A stretch of 64,000 nt of DNA from Polynucleobacter sp. JS-JIR-II-50 (GCF_018687895.1 NZ_CP061307.1:1819948-1883947); one strand, 5' to 3'. Positions 9,637 to 20,050 are shown, counted from the stretch's first letter. Numbers and translations are program-made. The notes: a model not told the origin generated them from the sequence alone.

Positions 9637-10536
9637 TTAGGAAGTCTCAGTAAGTCGGGTTAGCGCTTCACGATACTTTTGGGCCGTCTTATCAATCACA
9701 TCTGCTGGCAATTGTGGCGCAGGGGCTGTTTTAGGCCATAACTTGCCATCCACCATAGCGGTTTCAAGCCAATCACGCACAAACTGCTTGTCATAAGAAG
9801 GTGGGTTCGAGCCTACATAGTAGGTCTCTGCCGGCCAAAAACGAGAAGAGTCAGCCGTTAGGATTTCATCCATTAATACCAGCTGGTCATTGGCATCCAA
9901 GCCAAACTCAAACTTAGTGTCGGCAATGATGATCCCGCGAGTAGCAGCGTATTCAGAGGCCTCTTTGTACAAGCGAATACTGACTTCACGAATTTGATTG
10001 GCTAACTTTTCACCAATGATTTCGATGACTTTTTCAAATGAGATATTTTCATCATGCTGACCAAACTCCGCTTTAGCTGCAGGAGTAAAAATAGGCTCAG
10101 GTAATTTCTGGGCATTCTCCAAGCCTTCCGGTAAAGCAATGCCGCAAACCTTGCCAGTTTCTTTATAGTCTTTCCAGCCGCTACCAGCTAAATAACCACG
10201 AACCACTGCTTCAACCAAAATTGGCTTCAAACGCTTAGCTACCACTGCGCGACCTTTGACCTGATCGACCTCATCAGCAGCCACTACTGTGGCTGGATCA
10301 ATGCCAGTTAAATGGTTAGGAATCACTGCGGCTAATTTAGCAAACCAAAAATTAGCCATTTGATTGAGAACTACACCCTTCTCAGGAATGGGCTCGCCCA
10401 TCACCACGTCAAATGCAGAAAGACGGTCAGTAGTAATCATCAGTAACTTGTCATCATCCAATGCATAAACATCACGCACTTTGCCTTTAGACAATAAAGG
10501 TAATGACTTAATAGAGGTAGCGTACAAAGCAGGCAT
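9637..10536 (-). CDS. purC: SAICAR synthetase
   Basis: 299 residues. It has the SAICAR synthetase core with [16 protein letters not shown], the [17 protein letters not shown] segment and ADTKFEFG near the active site. It joins aspartate to CAIR using ATP. The length matches the longer form found in betaproteobacteria and yeast rather than the 237-residue E. coli enzyme. It begins 7 nt after fba and is followed by purE. Confidence 0.97.
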   Translation of the reverse strand: MPALYATSIKSLPLLSKGKVRDVYALDDDKLLMITTDRLSAFDVVMGEPIPEKGVVLNQMANFWFAKLAAVIPNHLTGIDPATVVAADEVDQVKGRAVVAKRLKPILVEAVVRGYLAGSGWKDYKETGKVCGIALPEGLENAQKLPEPIFTPAAKAEFGQHDENISFEKVIEIIGEKLANQIREVSIRLYKEASEYAATRGIIIADTKFEFGLDANDQLVLMDEILTADSSRFWPAETYYVGSNPPSYDKQFVRDWLETAMVDGKLWPKTAPAPQLPADVIDKTAQKYREALTRLTETS

Positions 10537-10543
10537 ATTTAAA

Positions 10544-11608
10544 TCACTTCACAATTTGGGTTAATTTGCCGCTCTTATATAGCTCAGCCATCTTCTCTAA
10601 AGAAATTGGTTTAATTTTGGAGGCCTGACCAGCAGAACCAAAAGCCTGGAAGCGGGCAATGCAGACCTTCTTAGCAGCTTCACGAGCTGGCTTCAAATAA
10701 TCGCGTGGGTCGAACTTACTTGGATTTTCAATAAAGTAACGACGAATCGCACCAGTCATTGCCAAGCGGATATCTGTATCAATATTAATCTTGCGTACGC
10801 CGTTTTTAATGCCTTCTTGAATCTCTTCAACCGGAACACCGTAAGTCTCTTTCATATCACCGCCGAATTCACGGATCTCAGCGAGCAACTCTTGTGGAAC
10901 ACTAGAAGAACCATGCATTACCAAATGGGTATTTGGGATGCGCGCATGAATTTCTTTAATACGATCGATAGCCAAAATATCGCCTGTTGGCTTTTTGGTG
11001 AACTTGTATGCTCCATGGCTAGTGCCAATCGCAATTGCTAAGGCATCGCACTGAGTAGCCTTCACAAAATCAGCGGCTTGTTCAACGTCAGTCAGCAATT
11101 GTTCGCGAGTCATCTTGCCATCAGCGCCATGACCGTCTTCTTTATCACCTTGCATGGTCTCTAGTGAACCCAACACACCTAATTCAGCCTCAACCGTAAC
11201 TCCAATAGAGTGAGAGAACTTCACTACTTCTTTGGATACGTCGACGTTGTACTCGTAGCTAGCAACACTTTTACCATCGGCCTCTAAGGAACCATCCATC
11301 ATCACACTGGTAAAGCCACTCTTAATCGCAGCCATACACACTGCTGGGCTTTGGCCATGGTCTTGATGCATTACTACCGGAATATGCGGATAAGCCTCAA
11401 CCGCAGCAGAAATCAGATGACGTAAAAATGCTTCACCAGCATATTTACGTGCGCCTGCTGAAGCCTGCATAATGACTGGGGAGTCAGCTTCATTGGCTGC
11501 TTCCATAATCGCCGTTACTTGCTCTAAGTTGTTCACGTTAAATGCTGGTAGGCCGTAACCATTTTCAGCAGCATGATCCAAGAGTTGTCTTAAAGATACT
11601 AAAGCCAT
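10544..11608 (-). CDS. fba: Fructose-bisphosphate aldolase, class II
   Basis: 354 residues of the zinc-dependent class II aldolase family. Visible signatures are [11 protein letters not shown], whose histidine binds zinc, the glycine-rich [12 protein letters not shown], and VMHGSSSVP. It interconverts fructose 1,6-bisphosphate with the two triose phosphates. The sequence resembles the Calvin-type (CbbA) subclass of proteobacteria, but no other Calvin-cycle gene is present here, so a glycolytic or gluconeogenic role is most likely. It follows pyk after 66 nt and precedes purC by 7 nt. Confidence 0.96.
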   Translation of the reverse strand: MALVSLRQLLDHAAENGYGLPAFNVNNLEQVTAIMEAANEADSPVIMQASAGARKYAGEAFLRHLISAAVEAYPHIPVVMHQDHGQSPAVCMAAIKSGFTSVMMDGSLEADGKSVASYEYNVDVSKEVVKFSHSIGVTVEAELGVLGSLETMQGDKEDGHGADGKMTREQLLTDVEQAADFVKATQCDALAIAIGTSHGAYKFTKKPTGDILAIDRIKEIHARIPNTHLVMHGSSSVPQELLAEIREFGGDMKETYGVPVEEIQEGIKNGVRKINIDTDIRLAMTGAIRRYFIENPSKFDPRDYLKPAREAAKKVCIARFQAFGSAGQASKIKPISLEKMAELYKSGKLTQIVK

Positions 11609-11674
11609 GATGTTCTCTTAATAAATAGTAAGGAGTTTTAAAATAAATCTGTTTTGAATCTTTTTAAATGTGAA

Positions 11675-13111
11675 TTACTTCACATGAATAATCTTGAGGG
11701 TGTTGGTACCACCAGGCTCACCCATGGGCTCGCCTGAAGTAAGTACAACGGTATTGCCAGTTTTGACAGCGCCTACTTTTTTCAGGCAAGTCTCTACTTC
11801 TTGTAATGCAGTGTCACGATCTTTTGTGTAATCTAAACCGATCGGGGTGACATTACGATAGGTGCTTAATGCCCGCTGTGTAGCAATCTTGGAGGTCAGC
11901 GCAAAAATCGGCACGTGAATATTATGACGACTCATCCAAATGGCTGTTGAGCCAGAGTCAGTTAAAGCTGCGATAGCATCTGCATTTAAATGATGAGCGG
12001 TAAACAAGGCTCCTAATGCGATTGTTTGGTCAATACGAGTAAAAGTCTGATCTAAGAAGTCAGTGTCAAGCTTCACGCGATCTGACTTTTCCGCCTCAAC
12101 ACAAATCTCCGCCATCGCTTTAATGGTTTGCACTGGATACATGCCAGCAGCAGACTCAGCAGACAACATTACTGCATCAGTGCCATCCAATACAGCATTA
12201 GCAACGTCACTGACTTCAGCACGCGTTGGCACTGGAGCGTTAATCATGGACTCCATCATTTGCGTAGCAGTAATCGTAAATTTATCTGCCTCACGCGCCC
12301 AAGCAATCATGCGTTTTTGTAATGCAGGTACTGCTGCATTACCCACTTCAATAGCAAGATCGCCGCGGGCAACCATAATGCCGTCACTCTCAGCAATAAT
12401 GCTTTTGAGTGCTCCTGGTTCAATCGCTTCTGCACGCTCTACCTTAGCAATCGTTCTGACCTTGCCAACGCCATACTTAGCGCTAGCTGCATCTGCTAGC
12501 TGACGGGCATAGGCCATATCAGCACCGTCTTTAGGAAAGCTGATCGCCAAGAAATCCACGCCCATTGAAATTGCGGCATCTAAGTCAGCAATATCTTTTT
12601 CAGTCAGCGCAGGAGCAGTTAACCCACCACCAGCGCGATTAATGCCTTTGTTATTGGAGAGCGGTCCGCCCTGCTCAACGATAGTAAATATCTCTCCGCC
12701 TTTAACGCTATCAACCGTCAGCACCACTAAACCATCATTTAACAAAAGACGGTCGCCTGGCTTTACATCGCCTGGCAACTCTTTGTAATCAAGACCCACT
12801 TTAGTTTGATCGCCAAGCTCACAGGCCACATCCAGAGTAAATTTATCGCCCTCTTTCAGGAGAATTTTGCTATCCGTAAATTTACCCACACGAATTTTGG
12901 GGCCCTGTAAGTCGGCCATGATGCCTACTTCTTTGCCTACTTCAGCGGAGATGGTTCGGACTAAATCGTGACGCGCTTTATGGTCAGCAACAGTTCCATG
13001 AGAGAAGTTCATGCGCACTACATCTACACCGGCACGAATCATGTCACGCAACACTTCAGGCTTTTCAGAAGCAGGCCCTAAGGTTGCAATGATCTTGGTG
13101 GCTCTCAACAT
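11675..13111 (-). CDS. pyk: Pyruvate kinase
   Basis: 478 residues. The N-terminal barrel starts ATKIIATLGPASEKPEV with VDVVRMNFSHG. The substrate and metal residues are in DGIMVARGDLAIEVG, and TATQMMESMI and the C-terminal regulatory domain follow. It converts phosphoenolpyruvate and ADP to pyruvate and ATP. It starts 2 nt after pgk, so the two lower-glycolysis enzymes are translated from one message. Length is typical of bacterial type II enzymes. Confidence 0.97.
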   Translation of the reverse strand: MLRATKIIATLGPASEKPEVLRDMIRAGVDVVRMNFSHGTVADHKARHDLVRTISAEVGKEVGIMADLQGPKIRVGKFTDSKILLKEGDKFTLDVACELGDQTKVGLDYKELPGDVKPGDRLLLNDGLVVLTVDSVKGGEIFTIVEQGGPLSNNKGINRAGGGLTAPALTEKDIADLDAAISMGVDFLAISFPKDGADMAYARQLADAASAKYGVGKVRTIAKVERAEAIEPGALKSIIAESDGIMVARGDLAIEVGNAAVPALQKRMIAWAREADKFTITATQMMESMINAPVPTRAEVSDVANAVLDGTDAVMLSAESAAGMYPVQTIKAMAEICVEAEKSDRVKLDTDFLDQTFTRIDQTIALGALFTAHHLNADAIAALTDSGSTAIWMSRHNIHVPIFALTSKIATQRALSTYRNVTPIGLDYTKDRDTALQEVETCLKKVGAVKTGNTVVLTSGEPMGEPGGTNTLKIIHVK

Positions 13112-13113
13112 AT

Positions 13114-14325
13114 TTAGTCTTTCGCTCTTTCAGCAAGCACTGCAAAGGCTGGCAAAGTTTTGCCTTCTAAGAATTCTAAGAAGGCGCCGCCACCAGTAGA
13201 GATGTAATCGACTTGATTCTCAATACCGTACTTTGCAATTGCCGCCAAAGTATCGCCGCCACCAGCAATCGAGAAGGCAGGTGAGTGCGCAATCGCAGCG
13301 GCCAACATCTTGGTGCCGCCACCAAATTGATCAATTTCAAATACACCTAATGGGCCATTCCAAACAATCGTGCCAGCGTGAGCGAGCATGGTCGATAAGC
13401 GCGCAGCAGTCTTTGGGCCAATATCCAAGATCATGTCGTCCTCTGCAACCTGATCTGCAGGTACACGGTTTGCGCGGGCCAACGGAGATAATTCATTGGC
13501 AACCACTACATCCTCTGGAATCGGCACATGAGCGCCACGCTTTTCCATGATCTCCATGATCTCTCTAGCTTCGTCTACTAAATCAGGCTCAGCAAGGGAT
13601 TTACCAATTGGCAATCCTTTGGCCAACATAAAAGTATTCGCAATACCGCCGCCAACAATGAGTTCATCCACCTTCTCAGAGAGCGCTTTCAGAATCGTTA
13701 ACTTAGAGGAAACTTTAGATCCAGCAACAATGGCGACCAGAGGGCGTTTTGGACTGGCCAATGCGCGACTGAGCGCATCTAATTCAGCAGCCATCAAAGG
13801 ACCGGCGCACGCTACTGGAGCGAACTTCGCCACACCGTAGGTAGTGGCTTCAGCGCGATGCGCAGTTCCAAATGCATCGTTGACATAAACATCACACAAT
13901 GCAGCAATCTTTTTCGCCAATTCGTCGCTATTCTTTTTCTCACCCACATTGAGACGACAGTTTTCCAGCAAAACTACCTCGCCTGGATTCACTTCAAATC
14001 CGCCATTCACCCAATCACTAATTAATGGAACCTTACGATTCAGCAAAGTAGCAATCCGATCGGCTACAGGCGCCAAACTATCTTCGGGTTTAAATTCCCC
14101 TTCGGTGGGACGACCTAAATGCGAAGTCACCATCACTGCTGCCCCGGCATCCAAACACATCTGTACAGCAGGCATCGATGCCCGAATACGCGTGTCTTCT
14201 GTAATGTTGCCTGCCTCATCTTGCGGAACGTTCAAATCGGCGCGGATAAATACCCGCTTACCCTTTAATTGACCTGATTGGGCTAATTCACTTAAACGCT
14301 TAACTTTAAATAAGGATTCCGGCAT
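13114..14325 (-). CDS. pgk: Phosphoglycerate kinase
   Basis: 403 residues with the two-lobed phosphoglycerate kinase pattern: [16 protein letters not shown] and [13 protein letters not shown] in the N-terminal lobe, and the nucleotide-binding [17 protein letters not shown] near the end. It transfers phosphate from 1,3-bisphosphoglycerate to ADP. It is the first gene of the minus-strand cluster pgk-pyk-fba-purC-purE-purK-sua5. A candidate -10 (TAGAAT, read on minus at 14368-14363) lies about 40 nt upstream. Confidence 0.97.
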   Translation of the reverse strand: MPESLFKVKRLSELAQSGQLKGKRVFIRADLNVPQDEAGNITEDTRIRASMPAVQMCLDAGAAVMVTSHLGRPTEGEFKPEDSLAPVADRIATLLNRKVPLISDWVNGGFEVNPGEVVLLENCRLNVGEKKNSDELAKKIAALCDVYVNDAFGTAHRAEATTYGVAKFAPVACAGPLMAAELDALSRALASPKRPLVAIVAGSKVSSKLTILKALSEKVDELIVGGGIANTFMLAKGLPIGKSLAEPDLVDEAREIMEIMEKRGAHVPIPEDVVVANELSPLARANRVPADQVAEDDMILDIGPKTAARLSTMLAHAGTIVWNGPLGVFEIDQFGGGTKMLAAAIAHSPAFSIAGGGDTLAAIAKYGIENQVDYISTGGGAFLEFLEGKTLPAFAVLAERAKD

Positions 14326-14402
14326 GAGTTTTGGTAAATAAGTGGTTTATGGGGAATGTTCCATTCTAAAGGCTGTGGCCCATCCACCCCCAAGGATCGG
14401 AG

Positions 14403-14431
14403 CCGACAGACTGCCCTGCCTGCTCTACAAT
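14403..14431 (+). promoter_or_regulatory. Candidate ilvE promoter
   Basis: CCGACA (14403-14408) is followed after exactly 17 nt by TACAAT (14426-14431). That gives a plausible vegetative promoter and a leader of about 97 nt before ilvE. A 12-codon reading frame beginning at the ATG near 14442 lies in the leader but has no run of branched-chain codons, so attenuation is not supported. Confidence 0.4.
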
Positions 14432-14534
14432 AAGGACTTAAATGCATTCTGGGCCGGAAGACCAAAAACTGCCAGCCTAGTGCTCTGCTTAAACCGCTTT
14501 TACAGATACTTAATAGACACAAAAGGTAAAGAAA

Positions 14535-15458
14535 ATGTCGATGTCCGACCGCGATGGCTTTATTTGGACTGATGGGAAGCTAATTCCTTGGCGCGAGGCC
14601 AATATTCACGTGTTAACCCATAGCCTGCACTACGGAATGGGCGTATTTGAGGGTATTCGAGCCTATAAAACCCCCCAGGGAACCGCTATTTTCCGCCTCC
14701 CAGAGCATGTAAAGCGCCTTTTTAACGGCACCAAGATCTTCCAAATGAACATGCCTTACAGCCCAGAAGAGATCACCAACGGCATTATTGACGTGGTCAA
14801 CAGCAATAAGCTCGAAGCCTGCTATATCCGCCCAATTATCTTTATCGGCTCCCAAAAACTCGGAATCTCCCCTAAAGGCAATAGCATCCACACCTCGATC
14901 GCCGCCTGGGAATGGGGTGCTTATTTGGGCGAAGATGGCCTAAATAAGGGTATTCGGGTTAAAACCTCCTCATTTACACGTCATTTCGTCAATTCTTCAC
15001 TCGTTCGCGCCAAGGCGTCGGGCTATTACATCAACTCCATTTTGGCCAACCAAGAAGTGACTGCCAATGGATACGACGAAGCTCTGTTGCTGGATACCGA
15101 AGGTTATGTTTCTGAAGGCTCCGGTGAAAACCTCTTTATGGTTCGCAACGGGATTGTGTACACGCCAGACTTGGCATCCTGCTTAGATGGCATCACACGC
15201 GACTCCATCATCCAGATCGCCAAAGATCTTGGCTATGAAATTCGTGAAAAACGCATCACTCGCGACGAAGTCTATTCTGCTGATGAAGCGTTCTTTACCG
15301 GTACTGCTGCTGAAGTAACTCCAATTCGCGAATTAGATGACCGCACCATTGGTGATGGCAAGCGTGGTCCTATCACTGAGAAAATTCAGAAGACGTATTT
15401 TGATGCGGTATACGGCAGAAATGACCAATACAAATCTTGGCTCACTTACGTTAAATAA
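14535..15458 (+). CDS. ilvE: Branched-chain amino acid aminotransferase
   Basis: 307 residues of PLP fold type IV. It opens with DRDGFIWTDGKLIPW and LTHSLHYGMGVFEGIRAY. The PLP lysine is in SLVRAKASGYYINS, followed by SEGSGENLFMVRNG and the phosphate-binding FFTGTAAEVTPI. It interconverts leucine, isoleucine and valine with their keto acids using glutamate. AAAGG lies about 8 nt before the ATG. The gene is followed after 23 nt by a small zinc-finger gene, a pairing I recall as common in this group. Confidence 0.96.
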   Translation: MSMSDRDGFIWTDGKLIPWREANIHVLTHSLHYGMGVFEGIRAYKTPQGTAIFRLPEHVKRLFNGTKIFQMNMPYSPEEITNGIIDVVNSNKLEACYIRPIIFIGSQKLGISPKGNSIHTSIAAWEWGAYLGEDGLNKGIRVKTSSFTRHFVNSSLVRAKASGYYINSILANQEVTANGYDEALLLDTEGYVSEGSGENLFMVRNGIVYTPDLASCLDGITRDSIIQIAKDLGYEIREKRITRDEVYSADEAFFTGTAAEVTPIRELDDRTIGDGKRGPITEKIQKTYFDAVYGRNDQYKSWLTYVK

Positions 15459-15481
15459 TTTCAGCAATTAGGAAACAGCAC

Positions 15482-15670
15482 ATGACTCAAGCTCAAGTGG
15501 TTATGGTGGATGGCAAAGATTTACCTTTACATTGCCCCACCAATAAAACTCCAGCATGGAACTCACATCCACGCGTTTTTCTAGACATCACTGAGACCGG
15601 TGATGCCAAGTGTCCATACTGTGGCACAGAGTACAAACTCATTCCCGGCACTGAGCCGCACGGTCACTAA
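15482..15670 (+). CDS. Small zinc-finger protein (zf-CHCC family)
   Basis: 62 residues. It carries a C-x2-C knuckle in AKCPYCGTEYKL and an upstream HC pair in LPLHCPTNKT. This is the arrangement of the zf-CHCC family, related to the NDUFS6 accessory subunit of respiratory complex I. The bacterial members have no settled function. It lies between ilvE and waaF and probably shares the ilvE message. A perfect hairpin follows the stop codon. Confidence 0.85.
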   Translation: MTQAQVVMVDGKDLPLHCPTNKTPAWNSHPRVFLDITETGDAKCPYCGTEYKLIPGTEPHGH

Positions 15671-15676
15671 GCCTTA

Positions 15677-15701
15677 TCAGCACCTCTTCTTGAGGTGCTG
15701 A
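15677..15701 (+). terminator. Perfect 10-bp hairpin between the zinc-finger gene and waaF
   Basis: TCAGCACCTC pairs with GAGGTGCTGA around a TTCTT loop. No uridine run follows, so it is not a textbook intrinsic terminator. It may instead protect or process the message ahead of waaF, which starts 16 nt downstream. Confidence 0.45.
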
Positions 15702-15716
15702 GTCGGGATACATCAA

Positions 15717-16757
15717 ATGCACGGTATTCTGATCATTGCCCCAAACTGGATTGGGGATGCTGTGATGACTCAGCCATTATTGGCATCCCTCAAAGAGCAA
15801 TATCCAGAAGCAAACATTGACGTACTCGCCAGCACTTGGGTTGCTCCAATTTATCGCGCTTGCTCTGCAGTACATGAAGTCATCGAAGCTAAGTTTGAAC
15901 ACAAACAATTGCAGTGGGGCTTACGCAAACAACTAGCAAAAGAGCTGGCGACAAAAAAATATCAAGCCTGTTTTGTTTTACCCAATAGTCTTAAGTCAGC
16001 ACTCATTCCCTGGCTCGCTAATATTCCCTTTCGGGTTGGCTATCGCGGTGAATTACGCTTTGGCTTAATCAACTTATCACTAGATAACCCTAGCAAGTTG
16101 AATCGCCCGCCTATGGTGGAGCACTATCTTGCATTAAGCCAACTTCTTAATGAAGAGCAATCTGCATCAACAACAAGCAATCTCGTACCTAAGTTAAATG
16201 TATCCGCTACCGCCGATCAATCGGTACAGACCAAATTACTCAATGCCAAGGTTGATCCAGCTAACATCTACGTAATGTGCCCAGGTGCCGAGTACGGCCC
16301 AACGAAACGCTGGCCCACAAGTCACTTTGCACAATTGGCGCAAAAACTCATTACTAGCAATTCGCTTAGTCAAATCATTCTTTTGGGTAGCAAAGGCGAC
16401 CGCGCACTTGCTCAAGAAATTCAGTCCCAGGCAAACCAAGATAGTCACATTCATAACTGGTGTGGAGATACCTCGCTTGATGAAGCTATCGCCCTCATTG
16501 GCATGAGTAAAGCGGTTATCAGCAATGACTCTGGGTTAATGCACATTGCAGCAGCCCTCAAAACTCCTCAAGTCGCCATTTTTGGATCAAGCGATCCAGC
16601 CCACACCCCACCCTTGTCAGACAAGGCCAAGGTCATTTGGTTAAATCTCCCCTGTAGTCCATGTCACAAAAGAGAATGTCCACTGGGTCACTTAAAGTGC
16701 TTAAACGACATCTTGCCAGAACAAGTATTCGCTACACTAAATACATTGCAGCTATAA
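15717..16757 (+). CDS. waaF: ADP-heptose:LPS heptosyltransferase II
   Basis: 346 residues of glycosyltransferase family 9. It starts ILIIAPNWIGDAVMTQPLL, with the acidic residue of the acceptor site. PGAEYGPTKRWP lies mid-protein and the donor-binding VISNDSGLMHIAAAL toward the C terminus. It adds the second L-glycero-D-manno-heptose to the LPS inner core at the cytoplasmic face of the inner membrane. gmhB, which makes the heptose precursor, is at 44199. WaaF rather than WaaC is preferred from the N-terminal IGDAVM and the late C-x2-C region. Confidence 0.92.
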   Translation: MHGILIIAPNWIGDAVMTQPLLASLKEQYPEANIDVLASTWVAPIYRACSAVHEVIEAKFEHKQLQWGLRKQLAKELATKKYQACFVLPNSLKSALIPWLANIPFRVGYRGELRFGLINLSLDNPSKLNRPPMVEHYLALSQLLNEEQSASTTSNLVPKLNVSATADQSVQTKLLNAKVDPANIYVMCPGAEYGPTKRWPTSHFAQLAQKLITSNSLSQIILLGSKGDRALAQEIQSQANQDSHIHNWCGDTSLDEAIALIGMSKAVISNDSGLMHIAAALKTPQVAIFGSSDPAHTPPLSDKAKVIWLNLPCSPCHKRECPLGHLKCLNDILPEQVFATLNTLQL

Positions 16758-16774
16758 CCCAGGAACAGTAAGCC

Positions 16775-17209
16775 ATGACCAAACTTGCCAGACTCTTTCA
16801 TAGTGCGGATGATGTTGTCGAGGCATGGCGAGAGGCCTTACGTCATCGCGATGTTCAAGGCGCTCTGGGTATCTGGTTGGATGATGACTCCATTACCTGC
16901 GTTCTGCCCGAAGGTCATCGACTAACAGGTCATGCAGAAATTCGCGAGGGTCTAGAGAGATTGCTTGCTAAGCAACCTTTATTTTTAGAGCCTATCGCTT
17001 GCATTAGCCATTCGGTTTTAGGTGCTGCTGTATATGACACTACCGAAGCAGTTCATCTGAGAGCTGATCAAGTTGAAGCTGAATTTTTTCTGAACATCAC
17101 ACTCGTACTTCTACAAGACAGTCAAGGCTGGCGCATTGCACACTTGCATGCGAGTCACTCTACCGATGAAACCTTCGACGCTCCATCTACACCCCACGGC
17201 CTGCACTAA
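16775..17209 (+). CDS. SnoaL/NTF2-like protein
   Basis: 144 residues predicted to form the cone-shaped NTF2-like fold. The N-terminal helix region (DDVVEAWREALRHRDVQGAL) is followed by strands including WLDDDSITCVLPEGHRLTGHAEI and the closing GWRIAHLHASHS. Relatives are annotated as ketosteroid-isomerase-like or SnoaL-like, and the fold alone does not give a substrate. It lies 17 nt after waaF and 5 nt before the next small gene, so it is probably co-transcribed with both. Confidence 0.8.
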   Translation: MTKLARLFHSADDVVEAWREALRHRDVQGALGIWLDDDSITCVLPEGHRLTGHAEIREGLERLLAKQPLFLEPIACISHSVLGAAVYDTTEAVHLRADQVEAEFFLNITLVLLQDSQGWRIAHLHASHSTDETFDAPSTPHGLH

Positions 17210-17214
17210 TCATC

Positions 17215-17835
17215 ATGGATGATCAAGTGCTTCGGTCACTCATAAAGTGGCCTAATGTACCTGATTGCTATGGTTGGCTTGCTTTAGATCGTCGTGGTCA
17301 ATGGCGCATGCGGGATGAGTTCACGCAAAAAAATCAGCTTCCTGGACATGTGATTCAACATGCTGCTCTCAATGAATTCATTATTCGCAACTACGCTTGC
17401 GATGAGATAGGCAGATACTTCTTCCAGAATGGTCCGCAACGTGTTTTTATTGCCCTAGATACAACCCCTTGGATAGCGCGAATCATCCCAAGTGAAACCG
17501 GTCCGCATCTTACCAATCAATGCCATCAAACTATGGAGCCCACTGCCGCTCTAAGCGATGAGAAAGGTAATATTTATATCGTTAGCACAGTAGATCAAAC
17601 AATTTATGGCAGCAATAAAAACGACAACAACCAATTTGTTAAAAGAGATAGTCAAACAGTCGCTCTGTTACACGATCACGATCTCGATCATTTTTCTGAG
17701 CTAGCTAAGCTACGTGAAGAGGCTTGTAGCTTTGGCGGCTCCTGGAATTGGCAAGGCAAACAACTGCCTCTAGAACCCATTCACTCTGAAGAGCTAGCCT
17801 CTCGCTTTAACTATATAGCGCAGCCACAGCCTTAG
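17215..17835 (+). CDS. Conserved hypothetical protein with KWPNVPDCYGWL motif
   Basis: 206 residues, soluble, no signal peptide. The start, SLIKWPNVPDCYGWLALDRRGQW, and the central YFFQNGPQRVFIALDTTPW look like a conserved betaproteobacterial family of unknown function. I cannot give a family number with confidence. A HDHDLDH run near residue 150 is histidine- and aspartate-rich, but I would not infer metal binding from it. It follows the NTF2-like gene by 5 nt. Its end overlaps the convergent M48 protease gene by 4 nt. Confidence 0.75.
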   Translation: MDDQVLRSLIKWPNVPDCYGWLALDRRGQWRMRDEFTQKNQLPGHVIQHAALNEFIIRNYACDEIGRYFFQNGPQRVFIALDTTPWIARIIPSETGPHLTNQCHQTMEPTAALSDEKGNIYIVSTVDQTIYGSNKNDNNQFVKRDSQTVALLHDHDLDHFSELAKLREEACSFGGSWNWQGKQLPLEPIHSEELASRFNYIAQPQP

Positions 17836-19532
17836 CCAGGCATCTGCTTGCCTTGCTCCTTGAGCTCATCTTGATACTGACGCTGCATTTCTCGTAAACG
17901 AGCATCAATACTCGAGCCCTGATAAAAATCAGCGCCACCTGCTGATCTTGCAATGCGAAGTTGTTCAATCGCCGAGGGCCAAGCACCCTCAAGGGCGTAT
18001 TTTTCTCCGAGCGCGTAATGACGCATGGGAATATTGCCAGCTTGATCATAGGATTTAGATAGCAGGTTCCACCACACCACTTCATTAGGCTGCGCTCTTG
18101 TGCGCGCTTTTAACCAAGCAATCGCATCATTAGTGCGGCCCAGTTTCAAATCAGCATTAATCATGGCGGCACCAGCAGCATACGACTGAGGGTAAGCACG
18201 CAAAGTAGCTTGGGCAATTTGCAATGCCTCCTCCCCCCTGCCTTTTGCTAGAGCAAGTTCAGAGGAAGTGATATCCAGGGATAGGCTCTGTCTTTGAATA
18301 GGCGACCCTGGTGCACTAGCCTTCTGAGCTAGATTACGGGCTTGCTGCAAATCCACCTCCGCTTGGTCTATTTTTCCTTGACGCTGCGCTATCAAGGCTA
18401 GCCCATAAAAACCTTCTAACTGTTTACCAATCGGCTGCTGTTTACTCAAACTCTCAAAGGTATTTTTTAAGTCATACATTCCACTGGACGTTCCAGCCTG
18501 CTCCATGCGCGCACGAGCCTTAATGAAATAGAACTCGACTGAGGTAGGTACATTACGCGATGCAACAGTGCGCGCCCTATCTTGCATATCTGCAATACGG
18601 TCGGTTGTTAGGGGGTGGGTACGTACGTAAGCAGGGACACCCTTGTCCATAATGCCGGTGGCTTTTTGTAAGCGCTGGAAAAACCCTGGTGCACCATTGA
18701 CGTCATATCCACTGGCATCCAATATCTGAAAACCAACACGATCAGCCTCACGCTCGGCATCTCTCGAATAAGAGAGTTGATTATTCACTGCCACTGCTTG
18801 CCCACCTTGCATCAAACCAGCTCCGGCCTGTGGGTTGCGAGACATTGCCAATGCACCGAGCACCATACCGGCAATGGCAATCATCGTATTGGTTGTTTGC
18901 TTATCCATCTGACGCGCTAAATGACGCTGCAATACGTGACCTGTTTCATGACCCATGACAGAGGCGACTTCAGAATCCGATTCAGCACTCACAATTAAAC
19001 CCGTATGAAAGCCAATAAATCCGCCAGGCAATGCAAACGCATTGATGCTGCTATCTTTAACAGCAAACACCTCAAAGTTATAGGCTCCACTGCCCTGCTC
19101 ATTAGCGCCACCGAGTTGCAACTTTTTAGCGGCTTGCAATAAGCGGCGTTCCATCTGATTTAAAAAATCGTAGAGCGGCAAATCATTTGAATAGTCAGGA
19201 TCCGGACGAATCTGGCGCATGATCATTTCGCCATACTTCCGCTCGTCCACTCGACTTAAGGCATCACCCCCAGGATCACCCATATCTGGCAAAACAATGG
19301 TGGGCTGACTTTGCATAGTGCTGCGTGTAGGTGCATTAGCAGGGCGCGCATCGGGTGACTGCATTGCCCTGCCGATATTCTGAATGGCGGCTGAATTACC
19401 CTCTACCGACACGTCGCCAGCAGGGGTGGCTGCATAAGCAGGAAATCCAGAGCAAGCCAATCCCAACATCAGCTGAACAGCTAAAGTACGGTACAAAAAA
19501 GAGGTTTTTGGAGCTGACTTTATGTCTTGCAT
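17832..19532 (-). CDS. M48-family metalloprotease with TPR region (BepA/YfgC-like)
   Basis: 566 residues with a signal peptide ending near PAYAATP. The zinc site is H195-E196-x-x-H199 in [12 protein letters not shown], with the third-ligand segment [10 protein letters not shown] further on. The C-terminal half (about 330-560) is helical with tetratricopeptide-like repeats. This is the layout of BepA, a periplasmic protease and chaperone that checks assembly of outer-membrane proteins such as LptD, which is encoded at 48778 here. It is divergent from moaC with only 23 nt between starts, so each promoter must lie within the other gene. Confidence 0.9.
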   Translation of the reverse strand: MQDIKSAPKTSFLYRTLAVQLMLGLACSGFPAYAATPAGDVSVEGNSAAIQNIGRAMQSPDARPANAPTRSTMQSQPTIVLPDMGDPGGDALSRVDERKYGEMIMRQIRPDPDYSNDLPLYDFLNQMERRLLQAAKKLQLGGANEQGSGAYNFEVFAVKDSSINAFALPGGFIGFHTGLIVSAESDSEVASVMGHETGHVLQRHLARQMDKQTTNTMIAIAGMVLGALAMSRNPQAGAGLMQGGQAVAVNNQLSYSRDAEREADRVGFQILDASGYDVNGAPGFFQRLQKATGIMDKGVPAYVRTHPLTTDRIADMQDRARTVASRNVPTSVEFYFIKARARMEQAGTSSGMYDLKNTFESLSKQQPIGKQLEGFYGLALIAQRQGKIDQAEVDLQQARNLAQKASAPGSPIQRQSLSLDITSSELALAKGRGEEALQIAQATLRAYPQSYAAGAAMINADLKLGRTNDAIAWLKARTRAQPNEVVWWNLLSKSYDQAGNIPMRHYALGEKYALEGAWPSAIEQLRIARSAGGADFYQGSSIDARLREMQRQYQDELKEQGKQMPG

Positions 19533-19555
19533 CTCTATATGGTAAAACTTATCCC

Positions 19556-20032
19556 ATGAACAAACTAACTCATTTTGATGCCAGCGGGCAAGCCCACATG
19601 GTAAACGTTGGCGATAAACCCAATACCCACCGTATAGCCATTGCTACAGGCAAGATCACCATGCTTCCCGAGACCCTCAAAATGGTAGAGGCTGGCACTC
19701 ACAAGAAGGGTGATGTTTTAGGAATCGCCAGAATTGCAGGTATTCAGGCATCCAAGAGAACATCGGACCTCATTCCTTTGTGCCATCCCCTCGCGCTAAC
19801 TCACGTTAGCCTAGAGTTCCAAACCAATCCAAGTGAAAACAGTATCAGCTGCCAAGTCAGAGCAGAAACCACTGGACCAACTGGCGTAGAAATGGAAGCC
19901 CTCACTGCCGTCCAAGTCGCCCTCCTCACAATCTATGACATGTGCAAAGCAATAGACCGAGGCATGGTGATGGGCGATGTCAAACTACTAGAGAAAAGTG
20001 GCGGTAAAAGCGGGGAATGGAAGGTCGCTTGA
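19556..20032 (+). CDS. moaC: Cyclic pyranopterin monophosphate synthase
   Basis: 158 residues starting [19 protein letters not shown], the normal MoaC start. An in-frame extension to 19355 runs through the divergent protease gene and is not real. The signatures [13 protein letters not shown] and [27 protein letters not shown] are present. It completes the first step of molybdenum cofactor synthesis. No other moa gene lies here. The gene ends at a strong hairpin shared with the convergent pilin gene. Confidence 0.96.
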   Translation: MNKLTHFDASGQAHMVNVGDKPNTHRIAIATGKITMLPETLKMVEAGTHKKGDVLGIARIAGIQASKRTSDLIPLCHPLALTHVSLEFQTNPSENSISCQVRAETTGPTGVEMEALTAVQVALLTIYDMCKAIDRGMVMGDVKLLEKSGGKSGEWKVA

Positions 20033-20050
20033 ATTCTCCAATTCAACAAT

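Noticed and set aside
12063..12503. Plus-strand reading frame of 146 codons
   Set aside because: Antisense to pyk; serine- and alanine-rich as expected for a shadow frame.
14442..14480. Leader peptide for ilvE attenuation
   Set aside because: The 12-codon frame has no cluster of leucine, isoleucine or valine codons and no terminator hairpin follows.
19355..19555. In-frame N-terminal extension of moaC
   Set aside because: It runs through the start of the divergent M48 protease gene; MoaC similarity begins at the ATG at 19556.
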